Origin: Bacillus sp. N1-1
GTDB taxonomy: Bacteria > Bacillota > Bacilli > Bacillales > Guptibacillaceae
Length of the DNA: 64,000 nt
Reading direction: 5' to 3'
Assembly: GCF_009818105.1 (NCBI RefSeq)
Contig: NZ_CP046564.1
Coordinates: 3,906,001 to 3,970,000 of the forward strand
In this document: positions 35,641-43,955 of the stretch, piece after piece
Numbering within the stretch: the first letter of the stretch is position 1
How the letters are laid out: the number at the start of each line of letters is the position of its first letter
Position numbers and translations under genes: made by a program
The notes under the pieces: model-generated
Told to the model about the DNA's origin: nothing
Databases searched by the model: none
What the model saw: the letters and a program-made list of their open reading frames with translations, nothing else

Positions 35641-36675
35641 AAATGTATAAGTTGTCGAGGAATGGTACTCTTTTCCTTTCTCAAGAACGATCGAAGGGAA
35701 ATCGGGATGGTTAATGGCATCTGGTGGTAACTGTGTTTCCAGACACATTCCTAAATATTTTCTAGCCGGAACGCCTCTTACTTCAAAATCCTCTGAAATG
35801 CTGTTTCCCGTATAAAGAACCACACAGGGTTCGGTTGTCTCGAGAGCAACCTTTCTCCCACTGCTTTGGTCGCTAAGGATCATTGGGTCATTGTTTGGAT
35901 CAGCCAGCAAAAAAGGATGATCATAACCATGGCCTACTAGCTCATTTTGATGATCGTTCGACAAAACCCCATCCATAATCTTTCTTCCATTTCGAAAATC
36001 AAACGAAGTATCGGTCACATCAACCTTTTTTCCGGTTGGAAGGAGCTCTTTATTCAACTCAAGGTAATGATTGCTTTGTAACACAAGCTCGTGATTTAAA
36101 ATCGTTTCTTTCAAATTTCCGCTCAAATTAAAATAAGTATGGTTTGTGAGGTTAAGTAGTGTATCTTGGTCTGACACACCTGCATATGAAATGGTGAAGT
36201 CATTCTCATTTGTTAAACAATACGTTACAGTGACAGCTAAATTTCCTGGATAGCCACCTTCACCATCTGAACTTTTATAAAAGAACTGGATCCCGATCTT
36301 ATCCTCACTATCGAACGGTTTTGCTTCCCAAATGGCGTTGTTAAATCCATTCGGTCCACCGTGCAGATGATTTTGCCCATCGTTTTTGGGTAAATCGTAG
36401 CACTTACCACCAAGATCGAACTTCCCGTTCGCGATTCTACCTCCGACGCGACCAACAACTGCGCCGAAATAATTGGGATCAGTTAGGTAGCTTTCCAACT
36501 CATCATATCCAAGTACTATATTTTCGACTCTCCCATTAGCATCTGGTGCTAAAATTTTTGTTATGATGCAACCATAATCGATGCAACTGACTTCTACCCC
36601 ATTATTGTTATGTAATGTGTAAAGCGTGATCGTATGCTCATTTATTTCTCCAAATGGTTGATGTGTAATTTTCAC
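35626..36675 (-). CDS. galM: Aldose 1-epimerase (mutarotase)
   Basis: A 349-residue galactose mutarotase-family protein. Visible motifs are GAVVGRVGGRIANGKF, NHLHGGPNGFN (His pair), NLTNHTYFNLSG with the catalytic His, GHGYDHPF, and the C-terminal LETQLPPDAINHPDFPS with RKYLGMC upstream; the general base Glu follows in this region. It interconverts alpha and beta anomers of aldoses. A XylR-type operator in its promoter indicates that xylose is the physiological sugar. The start is a GTG. Confidence 0.92.
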   Translation of the reverse strand: MKITHQPFGEINEHTITLYTLHNNNGVEVSCIDYGCIITKILAPDANGRVENIVLGYDELESYLTDPNYFGAVVGRVGGRIANGKFDLGGKCYDLPKNDGQNHLHGGPNGFNNAIWEAKPFDSEDKIGIQFFYKSSDGEGGYPGNLAVTVTYCLTNENDFTISYAGVSDQDTLLNLTNHTYFNLSGNLKETILNHELVLQSNHYLELNKELLPTGKKVDVTDTSFDFRNGRKIMDGVLSNDHQNELVGHGYDHPFLLADPNNDPMILSDQSSGRKVALETTEPCVVLYTGNSISEDFEVRGVPARKYLGMCLETQLPPDAINHPDFPSIVLEKGKEYHSSTTYTFGVMK

Positions 36676-36718
36676 TTATCCTAACCTCTTTTCTTTCGCG
36701 TGTGTCAGCACTTTATAA

Positions 36719-36757
36719 ATTATAACAATTTTCACTTTATTTATCCAGCAAACAAAC
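36719..36757 (-). promoter_or_regulatory. XylR operator and promoter of the mutarotase gene
   Basis: Minus strand: GTTTGTTTGCTGGATAAAT (36757-36739) preceded by TTA, so the left half TTAGTTTGTTTG equals the classical Bacillus operator half. TGGATA (36747-36742) is the -35, 17 nt before TATAAT (36724-36719), the same geometry as the other XylR promoters. Confidence 0.8.
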
Positions 36758-36806
36758 TAACGATTTAATATTTATTACCTATATTTGATTGGAAAATTCC
36801 ATTAAG

Positions 36807-36846
36807 AAAGGATCCTGTGCACTCATTGTGTGCAGGATCCTTTCTT
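36807..36846. terminator. Intrinsic terminator downstream of the hypothetical gene at 36914
   Basis: AAAGGATCCTG pairs with CAGGATCCTTT, extended by CAC/GTG inside. T-rich tails (TTTCTT) are found on both strands. Repeat R7 lies 20 nt upstream in the minus sense. Confidence 0.75.
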
Positions 36847-36865
36847 GTTCTTTCACTCTATTCCA

Positions 36866-36905
36866 TTCGACAAATACTTACACCATTCGGGCAGTGACAG
36901 GCACC
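36866..36905 (+). repeat. Dispersed 40-nt repeat, copy R7
   Basis: A 40-nt unit from TTCGACAAATA to GTGACAGGCACC, with GGGCAG in place of GGGTGG. It lies 8 nt past the stop of the gene at 36914 (minus) and before its terminator. Confidence 0.87.
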
Positions 36906-36913
36906 GCTTACCA

Positions 36914-37288
36914 CTAAAATAAATCAAACTCCTCTGCGATCTCTGCCATTTGATGTGGCATTCTTTCATCATTCATCACATTCTTTGCGTTCTTAAACCG
37001 AGTTGGATTCACTTTACGAATCGTTGTTGTTTTACCTGCTTTTTCATTTAACCCCTTACTTGTTTCATAACCAACATATGGAGGATAGTTTACATCACTT
37101 TCCTCTTCACTAATTCGCTTCTTCCTAGCTTTTAATGCATTCCCTTTTACTTGATTGGTTAGATCAATTGTCGCCCCTGCACCCTTCACAATCGCTTGTC
37201 TTGCGCCCCTTCTTGCTCTAGAAGAGAAAGTAAGTAACAAAACCGTGGCTACTACTAAACTCCAGCCGCTCGTTAGCTTCTTCCACAT
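36914..37288 (-). CDS. Hypothetical small basic membrane-anchored protein
   Basis: A 124-residue protein with one N-terminal membrane helix (SGWSLVVATVLLLTF, residues about 6-21) directly followed by SSRARRGARQ, which fits an anchored cytoplasmic protein. The remaining 90 residues are charged and unrecognised. I chose the ATG at 37288 with AGGAGG 9 nt upstream; two in-frame ATGs at 37294 and 37297 touch the ribosome site. It lies 74 bp downstream of the GerC-like gene on the same strand and may be a sporulation gene by association. Confidence 0.6.
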   Translation of the reverse strand: MWKKLTSGWSLVVATVLLLTFSSRARRGARQAIVKGAGATIDLTNQVKGNALKARKKRISEEESDVNYPPYVGYETSKGLNEKAGKTTTIRKVNPTRFKNAKNVMNDERMPHQMAEIAEEFDLF

Positions 37289-37362
37289 ACCCATCATCCT
37301 CCTGACAAGTTACCCTATTACTGATCTAGTATGGAACAAAGAACGAGAAGTTATTCTAATTC

Positions 37363-38556
37363 CTATTCCTCCATCTTTTTAATAGGGGAGTTTACAATGG
37401 TTCCAGTTCTTCGAATCGTGACATCCACAGTTACATCTACCGGCAAATTTTTAAATTGCTCATCCCAGTTTTTTTCAACTGTTTTCCAATATGCCGGACT
37501 CGACCGGTGCATCGCTTTTCCAAATCCAAAAACATCAGACTCATACTCCTGTTGCGTTACCTTTAAAGCCTCTTTGATCTTTCCCTCAATATCTTTTTCC
37601 GTTTTCTCTTCTAGTTCAGAAATTGTTTCCCTTTTCGATAAATCGAGCTCCCGACATTCTACTTCAGAAACTTTGCCTTCTACTTGAACTTTAATTGTTC
37701 CGGAAGGTTGATGATTGATCGCCTTCGCATTTAATTCTGCGTCTGTATCAATTAGTTCAATCCCTGTTTTTCCGCCATTCTCACATGGAACAACAACAAT
37801 TGTACTTTTCACTCGATTCATTGCATAGTGAACACCTTTACTTTCAGGATCATTTAACCACCCAACCAGTTTATCCCCCCTGAAAACAGCTGTTCCATGA
37901 TATTGTAATTGGGTTTGAGGCTTAATTTGAGCAACGTTATCTTTACTTTCCCCCGTCGAAATTTCCCCTTTCACTTCAACTCCAGTTAACATCGGCTCCA
38001 TTCCTGCCTCCATTAAATGCGCTGAAAGTTGATCGAGCGTCACAGTTAACGTCGGTGCCCAGTTTTTCTCAGACGTTTCTAAAGCTGCATATAATTTATT
38101 TGCCGGTATATCTTCAAGTGATGTTAACACTTGAAGCGTGTCACCAGCCTTCGCATTTCTCGACACAACGATATAAAAATCATTCCGGATCTCAGGGTCG
38201 CGTGACAACAAATCAATGACATCCCCAATACCTTCTTTTGCAACTTGTTCTCCTATTACCAGAACTCGTAAGTGCGAACCGTAAATTTTTCTTGGGGCAA
38301 TGGTTGTCATTCTTCTAAACGCTTCAAGTAATGTCTCCGCATTTTCCTGATAGACCGTTACTGGTGTTGTAATACCCGCCTGTTCAATTTCACCTGGATT
38401 CACAACCTGAGCTGTAACCAGATACTCGTCCTCAACCTTGTCAATTCCATATGCGACAGCAATCGCTAACTCATTTAATTCATTGGCATCCCAACAGCCA
38501 CTAAGTAGAAAAAGAATCAAACTCCCACTAACGAATTTATTAAGGGTTCTTTTCAT
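37363..38556 (-). CDS. Germinant receptor C subunit, Ger(x)C-family lipoprotein
   Basis: A 397-residue spore germination lipoprotein with lipobox LLSGC (Cys21) followed by the family signature WDANELNELAIAVAYGIDK. It then has three structured domains, as in GerBC/GerKC, and a C-terminal Ger(x)C domain (QEYESDVFGFGKAMHRSSPAYWKTVEKNWDE). In spores the C subunit joins the A and B subunits in the inner membrane to sense nutrients. Unusually it is transcribed away from the A and B genes, facing them across a 146-bp intergenic region. Confidence 0.92.
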   Translation of the reverse strand: MKRTLNKFVSGSLILFLLSGCWDANELNELAIAVAYGIDKVEDEYLVTAQVVNPGEIEQAGITTPVTVYQENAETLLEAFRRMTTIAPRKIYGSHLRVLVIGEQVAKEGIGDVIDLLSRDPEIRNDFYIVVSRNAKAGDTLQVLTSLEDIPANKLYAALETSEKNWAPTLTVTLDQLSAHLMEAGMEPMLTGVEVKGEISTGESKDNVAQIKPQTQLQYHGTAVFRGDKLVGWLNDPESKGVHYAMNRVKSTIVVVPCENGGKTGIELIDTDAELNAKAINHQPSGTIKVQVEGKVSEVECRELDLSKRETISELEEKTEKDIEGKIKEALKVTQQEYESDVFGFGKAMHRSSPAYWKTVEKNWDEQFKNLPVDVTVDVTIRRTGTIVNSPIKKMEE

Positions 38557-38702
38557 AGATTTTCTCCTCGCACGCTTGCTTAAAGATTATCTTTTTCTAA
38601 AAGGTGCTTTTACATTCATTTAATTGTTTGCCTAAATTTGAATAAAAAGAACCCAGTCGTTGAAAAATAGATCTAAGAGAGCAATTGAGGGGTTTTTTAA
38701 CA

Positions 38703-40292
38703 ATGAGATATGTACGTAAATTAACAGATATGAAGAAAAAGAGATCGAACACGAAAGGAAAAGCTGATTCACTTTCTTCGAATCAGCCAAATAAGTTGTC
38801 CGTTAACCTTAAAGAAAACATAAAAGAAATCAAACAAACACTAGGAAAAAGCACTGATATTGTAACCCGAGAGATTGTCGCCGGAACAGATGGTACCATT
38901 TCTCTCGCCATCATTTATACAGAAGGATTGGCAGATAAAGACTTCATTCAGGATTTTATTATTAAACCCTTGATGCTTACGATTAGAGATACTGAGATCT
39001 CTTATCAGGGTAATCTGGACTCAATGACCATTTTGGAAAATTTCGCACTTGCTAATGGGGAGTTAAAAGAAATACAAGACTTTGATTCACTTTATCAACA
39101 TATTCTCTCTGGCGATACAGTTCTTATTTTAGAAGGGTATACAAAAGGGTTTGCGATTGGATCCAAAGGATGGGAAGATCGCGGAATAAACGAGCCTTCT
39201 TCACAAACGGTTATTCGGGGTCCTAAAGATGGATTTTCTGAAACACTTCGTACAAATACTGCCTTGGTTCGTCGGAAAATTAAGGATCCGAATCTTTGGA
39301 TTGAAACAAAACCAATTGGAAAAAAGACAAGAACGGATGTCGCACTCATTTATTTAAATGGTGTAGCTGATGATAAGATCGTCGAAGAAGTTCGGCACCG
39401 TTTGAGTCAAATTGACATCGATGCCATTCTCGAAAGTGGGTATATTGAAGAACTGATTCAGGATACAACTTACTCCCCCTTTCCTACGATCTTTAATACG
39501 GAACGACCCGATACACTTGCAGCCGGAATATTGGAAGGACGAATTGCGCTTATTATTGATGGCACACCGTTTGCCCTTTTGGTCCCCGCTGTCTTTGTGC
39601 AATTTTTTCAATCCAGTGAAGATTACTATCAGCGCTTCGATGTTAGCTTTCTTATTCGAATGCTGCGCTATCTTTCCTTTTTCCTTGCCTTAATTACACC
39701 ATCAGCCTATATTGCAGTAACCACTTTTCATCAAGAAATGTTACCTACCCAGCTTCTGATTAGTCTTGCTGCTCAAAGGGAAGGAACTCCATTCCCTGCG
39801 TTAATCGAAGCTCTTTTAATGGAGCTAACCTTTGAAATTCTGCGTGAGGCTGGCGTAAGAATGCCTCGAGCCATTGGATCTGCGATCTCGATTGTGGGAG
39901 CACTTGTACTCGGACAAGCAGCCGTGGAAGCTGGAATCGTTTCTTCCGCCATGATTATCGTTGTTTCCATAACAGCCATTAGTAATTTCGTTATGCCTGC
40001 AATTAACATGGCGATTTCAATACGAATGTTGCGCTTTCCGCTCATGTTTCTTGCTGCAACATTTGGACTTTTCGGCATGATTATAGGCTTAATTGCCATT
40101 ATCCTTCACCTATGTAGCCTTCGCTCATTTGGTGTGCCTTATATGTCTCCAATGGCTCCATTTAAGTTAAAAGACCAAAAGGATGCCATTTTTCGTACGC
40201 CCATGTCTCGGATGTTTACACGACCAACCTTTCTAAAGCCTAAAGACAAAGTTCGGAAAAAGCAGCCTTCTCCTAATCCTGAATCAAATTAA
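38703..40292 (+). CDS. Germinant receptor A subunit, GerA family
   Basis: A 529-residue protein. The N-terminal soluble half (about 60-285) is a GerA N-terminal domain with KDFIQDFIIKPLML and RRKIKDPNLWIETKPIG. The C-terminal half has about five membrane segments, and GPKDGFSETLRTN and ESGYIEELI-type motifs are typical of the family. The C-terminus is basic. I chose the ATG at 38703, with GAGGGG 10 nt upstream; a TTG at 38685 overlaps that site. It is first in an operon with a small protein and two B subunits. A sigma-G promoter is expected but none was convincing. Confidence 0.92.
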   Translation: MRYVRKLTDMKKKRSNTKGKADSLSSNQPNKLSVNLKENIKEIKQTLGKSTDIVTREIVAGTDGTISLAIIYTEGLADKDFIQDFIIKPLMLTIRDTEISYQGNLDSMTILENFALANGELKEIQDFDSLYQHILSGDTVLILEGYTKGFAIGSKGWEDRGINEPSSQTVIRGPKDGFSETLRTNTALVRRKIKDPNLWIETKPIGKKTRTDVALIYLNGVADDKIVEEVRHRLSQIDIDAILESGYIEELIQDTTYSPFPTIFNTERPDTLAAGILEGRIALIIDGTPFALLVPAVFVQFFQSSEDYYQRFDVSFLIRMLRYLSFFLALITPSAYIAVTTFHQEMLPTQLLISLAAQREGTPFPALIEALLMELTFEILREAGVRMPRAIGSAISIVGALVLGQAAVEAGIVSSAMIIVVSITAISNFVMPAINMAISIRMLRFPLMFLAATFGLFGMIIGLIAIILHLCSLRSFGVPYMSPMAPFKLKDQKDAIFRTPMSRMFTRPTFLKPKDKVRKKQPSPNPESN

Positions 40293-40325
40293 GTTAGACT
40301 CATCTATTTGAAAAGGAGAGATAAA

Positions 40326-40541
40326 ATGTGGCCGATCATCGGTATTTGTATCTCCATCGTAGTAATCGTATTGTTTGAACGTCCTCTATTAAAAAATAAT
40401 AAGAAGGATACCTGGATTTTTTCAACCCTTCTTTTGATCGCCTTCGGATTATCGATAGCTCAGAGCCTCGAATATGATCTACCAACACCATTCGATTTCA
40501 TTACGGCTCTTTTTAAACCGGTACAATTTCTTTTTCAATAA
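40326..40541 (+). CDS. Small two-helix membrane protein of the germinant receptor operon (GerD-subunit-like)
   Basis: A 71-residue protein with two hydrophobic segments (WPIIGICISIVVIVLF and WIFSTLLLIAFGLSIA). Size, topology and position match the small D proteins found with GerK/GerU-type receptors in Bacillus, reported to modulate germination. AAGGAG lies 7 nt before the ATG at 40326. The match is by context and topology only. Confidence 0.7.
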   Translation: MWPIIGICISIVVIVLFERPLLKNNKKDTWIFSTLLLIAFGLSIAQSLEYDLPTPFDFITALFKPVQFLFQ

Positions 40542-40551
40542 TCAAAGAGGG

Positions 40552-41682
40552 ATGGTGAAAAACGTGGAGCCTCCAAAAATATCATCTACGCAATTCACAA
40601 TTATCGTGATTCTATTTACCATCGGAAGTTCCATTCTTATCATCCCCTCAGGTCTAGCTGAAGCAGCAGAACAAGATGCGTGGATCGCTGGAATCGTTGG
40701 TCTAGCTGGAGGCCTTCTTGTTATCCTGTTATTTAATGCGCTTGGAAAACAGGATACCTCGTTAACATTACTCGAAAATTGTGAAGCCATTTTAGGAAAA
40801 GGATTAGGGAAAACTCTGGCTTTCGTCTTTATTACCTTCTTTTTTCTCCTTGCTTCTACTGTAGTCTGGGATTTAGTAAACTTCCTAACGACTCATATCT
40901 TAGTGGATTCTCCCATCGAAGTTATTAGCATTCTTTTCATCAGTCTCGTTATTTTCGCAACGCGACTTGGTCTTGAAACAATCGTTCGATGTGGAGAAAT
41001 TTTCTTCCCCTGGGTCATCGGACTATTTTTTTTGTGGATGCTTTTCGCTTTAAGGGATGCCAAATTCACAAATTTATTACCGGTAATGGAAGATGGTTTA
41101 AAGCCCATTTGGAAGGGAGCCACCCTGTCAATGAGCATCCCTTATATACAGCTCATTGTCTTCTTAATGATTTATCCTACGGTCTATTCAAAAAAAACTG
41201 GCAGAAGTCTTTTTATTGGAACACTCTTTGGTGGACTTATCTTAATTACAATCACATTCGCCTGCCTGCTCGTTCTTGGGGTGAACGGAACCATTATTCA
41301 ATCGCATCCAAGTTACATTCTTGGTAAAAAGATCAGTTTCGGCAACTTTATACAACGAATTGAAGTGATCGTTGCGATTATCTGGATGCTCACGATTTTC
41401 TTTAAACTAGTTGTCCTTTTCTACGCCTCAACGATCGGATTTGCACAGGTACTTGGTGTGAAAGATTACCGCATCCTTACCTTTCCACTCGGCATCATTC
41501 TACTCATTCTGTCATTAATTGTTTTTCCCAATGATACATATGCGAATGAATTTGCATCAACCTCTTGGATTCCTTATAGCTTTACAATTTGTATTATACT
41601 TCCATTCTTTTTAATCCTTATCGCCAAGATTAGAAAAAAGCACATAAAGCGTAAGGAAGGAGATTCATCATGGGGACCGTAA
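40552..41682 (+). CDS. Germinant receptor B subunit, GerB family (first copy)
   Basis: A membrane protein of about 376 residues with ten helices, of the spore germination branch of the APC superfamily. The N-terminal ISSTQFTIIVILFTIGSSILIIPSGLAEAAEQDAWIAG is diagnostic. The B subunit forms the probable germinant-binding and transport-like core of the receptor. The start is ambiguous: the ATG at 40552 is only 1-2 nt from AGAGG, and GTG codons at 40555 and 40564 are alternatives. It overlaps the next gene by 13 bp. Confidence 0.9.
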   Translation: MVKNVEPPKISSTQFTIIVILFTIGSSILIIPSGLAEAAEQDAWIAGIVGLAGGLLVILLFNALGKQDTSLTLLENCEAILGKGLGKTLAFVFITFFFLLASTVVWDLVNFLTTHILVDSPIEVISILFISLVIFATRLGLETIVRCGEIFFPWVIGLFFLWMLFALRDAKFTNLLPVMEDGLKPIWKGATLSMSIPYIQLIVFLMIYPTVYSKKTGRSLFIGTLFGGLILITITFACLLVLGVNGTIIQSHPSYILGKKISFGNFIQRIEVIVAIIWMLTIFFKLVVLFYASTIGFAQVLGVKDYRILTFPLGIILLILSLIVFPNDTYANEFASTSWIPYSFTICIILPFFLILIAKIRKKHIKRKEGDSSWGP

Positions 41683-42767
41683 AACTATCATCCAAACAAT
41701 TGTTTTCAATAATGGTGTTATTTGAACTCGGTAGTTCGGTTGTTGTAGGTCTGGGAATGGAGGCGCAACAAGATGCCTGGATCACCATTTTATTAGGAAT
41801 GTGTGGAGGGTTGATCTTATTTTTTGTATATGCTTCTCTATTTAAACGTTATCCAGATATCCCCTTATCACAGTATGCACAAAAGATTCTAGGGAAATGG
41901 CCTGGGAAAATCATCGCGATTCTTTATAGCCTTTACTTCATTTATATCGGAGCTAGGGTACTAAGAGACTTTGGAGAATTAATTGTCACTTCAACATTGA
42001 ACGAAACTCCCTTACTTGTGATTAACCTTCTGATTAGCGTAGTTATTCTTTATGGAGCCTCGCTAGGTATTGAAGTGATCGGGCGATCAGCAGAAATTTT
42101 CTTCGTCATTGTAATGTTTTTAGGCGTCATCTTTATTGGATTAATCCTATTGTCAAATCTCTTTCATATTGAAAATTTACAACCTGTTCTTGAAAATGGA
42201 TGGCGCCCTGTACTTCAAACCGCTTTTCCCTTAGTTCTCACTTTTCCATTTGGTGAAATGGTTGTTTTTACGATGTTTTTACCCTTTTTAAACGAAAAGA
42301 GAGATGGTCAAAAAACAGGTATGTACGCCATCCTCCTAAGCGGAATTATTCTTACGATTACCGTTATCTTTCAAATCGGCGTATTGGGCGTCTATCAAGC
42401 AGCAAGCTCCACTTTCCCTCTGTTAGACACGATTGGGAAAGTTAATATCCAGGACATTATTCAACGTCTTGATCCCATCGCCATCCTGATTCTAATGATA
42501 GGCGGATTTATAAAAATCATTATTTTCTTATTTGCATCAGCCATCAGCCTTTCCACAGCTTTTTCAATCAAAAAGTGGAAGGTGCTAACGGGTATCATCA
42601 CGTGTGTCGCTCTTATTGCCTCCACCCTAATTGGAAGAAACTATCTAGAACATATCCAAATCGGATTAAATGTCGTTCCATATTATGTCCATCCTCCCTT
42701 TCAAATTGGGATTCCTCTTCTTCTTTTTCTAGTGATGCACTTGAAAAATTGGCGTGTACACAAATGA
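41670..42767 (+). CDS. Germinant receptor B subunit, GerB family (second copy)
   Basis: A 365-residue, ten-helix paralogue of the upstream B subunit (LSSKQLFSIMVLFELGSSVVVGLGMEAQQDAWITIL), clearly diverged from it. AAGGAAGGAG precedes the ATG within the end of the previous gene. Two B genes in one operon could give one receptor scaffold two ligand specificities, as proposed for other multi-B loci. No terminator in the plus sense was found after it. Confidence 0.9.
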   Translation: MGTVKLSSKQLFSIMVLFELGSSVVVGLGMEAQQDAWITILLGMCGGLILFFVYASLFKRYPDIPLSQYAQKILGKWPGKIIAILYSLYFIYIGARVLRDFGELIVTSTLNETPLLVINLLISVVILYGASLGIEVIGRSAEIFFVIVMFLGVIFIGLILLSNLFHIENLQPVLENGWRPVLQTAFPLVLTFPFGEMVVFTMFLPFLNEKRDGQKTGMYAILLSGIILTITVIFQIGVLGVYQAASSTFPLLDTIGKVNIQDIIQRLDPIAILILMIGGFIKIIIFLFASAISLSTAFSIKKWKVLTGIITCVALIASTLIGRNYLEHIQIGLNVVPYYVHPPFQIGIPLLLFLVMHLKNWRVHK

Positions 42768-42854
42768 CCCATACTTATAGCTTCTATTTCAAAGAGTGGG
42801 TGTAGTTGAATAACTTTGATCGAAATCAAATCGCCAATCACGCCATCTTCATTC

Positions 42855-42891
42855 AACAAAAAAAGCCTCCTATCCCAAAGGTAGAAGGCTT
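42855..42891 (-). terminator. Intrinsic terminator of the alpha/beta hydrolase gene
   Basis: On the minus strand AAGCCTTCTACC pairs imperfectly with GGATAGGAGGCTT around a short loop, then TTTTTTTGTTG. Confidence 0.82.
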
Positions 42892-42916
42892 AAAATATTC
42901 TACTTACTATTAATTA

Positions 42917-43744
42917 TTAGCTTCTAGCCTTTCGTTCCAGCTTGGATTTCATCCTCACAAAATGCCTTTCCAGACGTTTGTTCACTTCTTCATGCTTCTC
43001 AAGTGCTACAGAGTGACCCGCTTTCCCAACTACTTCACAACGGCCATTCTCGACTTTCTTCGCAATGTTCTCAGATAGCTGAATCGAATAAGCGTGATCC
43101 TGTTCTCCTGCAATCGCTAGAACTGGTATCTTGACGTCTTCTAACTCTTCAAGAACACTCTTTCGATGTATTACCTGATGAGCAGCGTCGCCAATCGATG
43201 GTTCTAGCTTCTTCATATAATTGCGCCAATAGTTTCGTTCCCTTTCTAACGACAACGACGCAAGCGAGGCATCACCAAACATAATATACATCAGGGTATC
43301 GACCACTTCTTCCGCTCCGTTCTTCTGAAGCTGAGTAACGAGCGGCTGGAATTCTTCTTTCTTATACTCTGCTTCCGCTGAACTTCCTAGAACGACACAC
43401 GAAAGAAGGAGATCTGGCCTTCTAGCCGCCAGTCTAAGCGCAATAAATCCTCCCATCGAATTCCCGATAAAATGACACTTCTGAATACCAAGACCTTCAA
43501 TCAACGCGGCCGCATCATTTGTAAGCGTATCCATATCAAGGTTTTCTAAAGAAGACCGACCGCTATTCCCCTGGCCACGGTGGTCGTAGCAAATCACTCT
43601 ATAATCCTTTGAAAAGTGTTCCACCTGATGTTGAAACATATCCGAATTAAAAAACAGCGAATGACTAAAAACCAAAACCGGTGCATCCTTTGGACCATAA
43701 TCTTCATAATAGAGCGGTGTTTCGTTCACTTCAATAAACGACAC
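42917..43744 (-). CDS. Alpha/beta-fold hydrolase
   Basis: A 275-residue serine hydrolase of the 3-oxoadipate enol-lactonase/esterase type. The nucleophile elbow is GNSMGG (Ser96), the acid is in AGEQDH, the base is His in GKAGHS, and the oxyanion region is SHSLFFN. The start is a GTG after AAAGGAGAGG. The substrate is unknown. It is monocistronic with its own terminator. It lies downstream of the LacI-controlled operon, but repeat R8 and about 160 bp intervene. Confidence 0.87.
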   Translation of the reverse strand: MSFIEVNETPLYYEDYGPKDAPVLVFSHSLFFNSDMFQHQVEHFSKDYRVICYDHRGQGNSGRSSLENLDMDTLTNDAAALIEGLGIQKCHFIGNSMGGFIALRLAARRPDLLLSCVVLGSSAEAEYKKEEFQPLVTQLQKNGAEEVVDTLMYIMFGDASLASLSLERERNYWRNYMKKLEPSIGDAAHQVIHRKSVLEELEDVKIPVLAIAGEQDHAYSIQLSENIAKKVENGRCEVVGKAGHSVALEKHEEVNKRLERHFVRMKSKLERKARS

Positions 43745-43861
43745 GGGTAACCCTCTCCTTTAATATGAATTTTGATATGGTATGACTCTACAAAGTTCGC
43801 TACCAGTTTGCAAATCCCTCTTTTGAAATGAACCGCGCCCGAAAAATTACAGAAAAAAGCA

Positions 43862-43901
43862 TTCGACAAATAGTTCCAAATATCGGGTGGTGAAAGGCAC
43901 T
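43862..43901 (+). repeat. Dispersed 40-nt repeat, copy R8
   Basis: A 40-nt unit from TTCGACAAATA to GGGTGGTGAAAGGCACT (two changes in the core). It lies 54 nt past the stop of the oxidoreductase at 43956 (minus), after the hairpin region at 43911. Confidence 0.83.
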
Positions 43902-43910
43902 CTCGAACCA

Positions 43911-43939
43911 CCGGTCAACCTGACCGGCCCAAACCGGTC
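43911..43939 (-). other. Three-arm alternative hairpin after the LacI-controlled operon
   Basis: Arms CCGGTCA (43911-43917), TGACCGG (43921-43927) and CCGGTC (43934-43939) allow two mutually exclusive stems. No T tract follows in either direction, so it is not a canonical terminator; it may protect the transcript 3' end. Confidence 0.45.
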
Positions 43940-43955
43940 CAACCACTCCACCAAG

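Noticed and set aside
38557..38702. Sigma-G promoter between the divergent germination genes
   Set aside because: A TGAATA at 38639 has no acceptable -10 partner, so no promoter was assigned.
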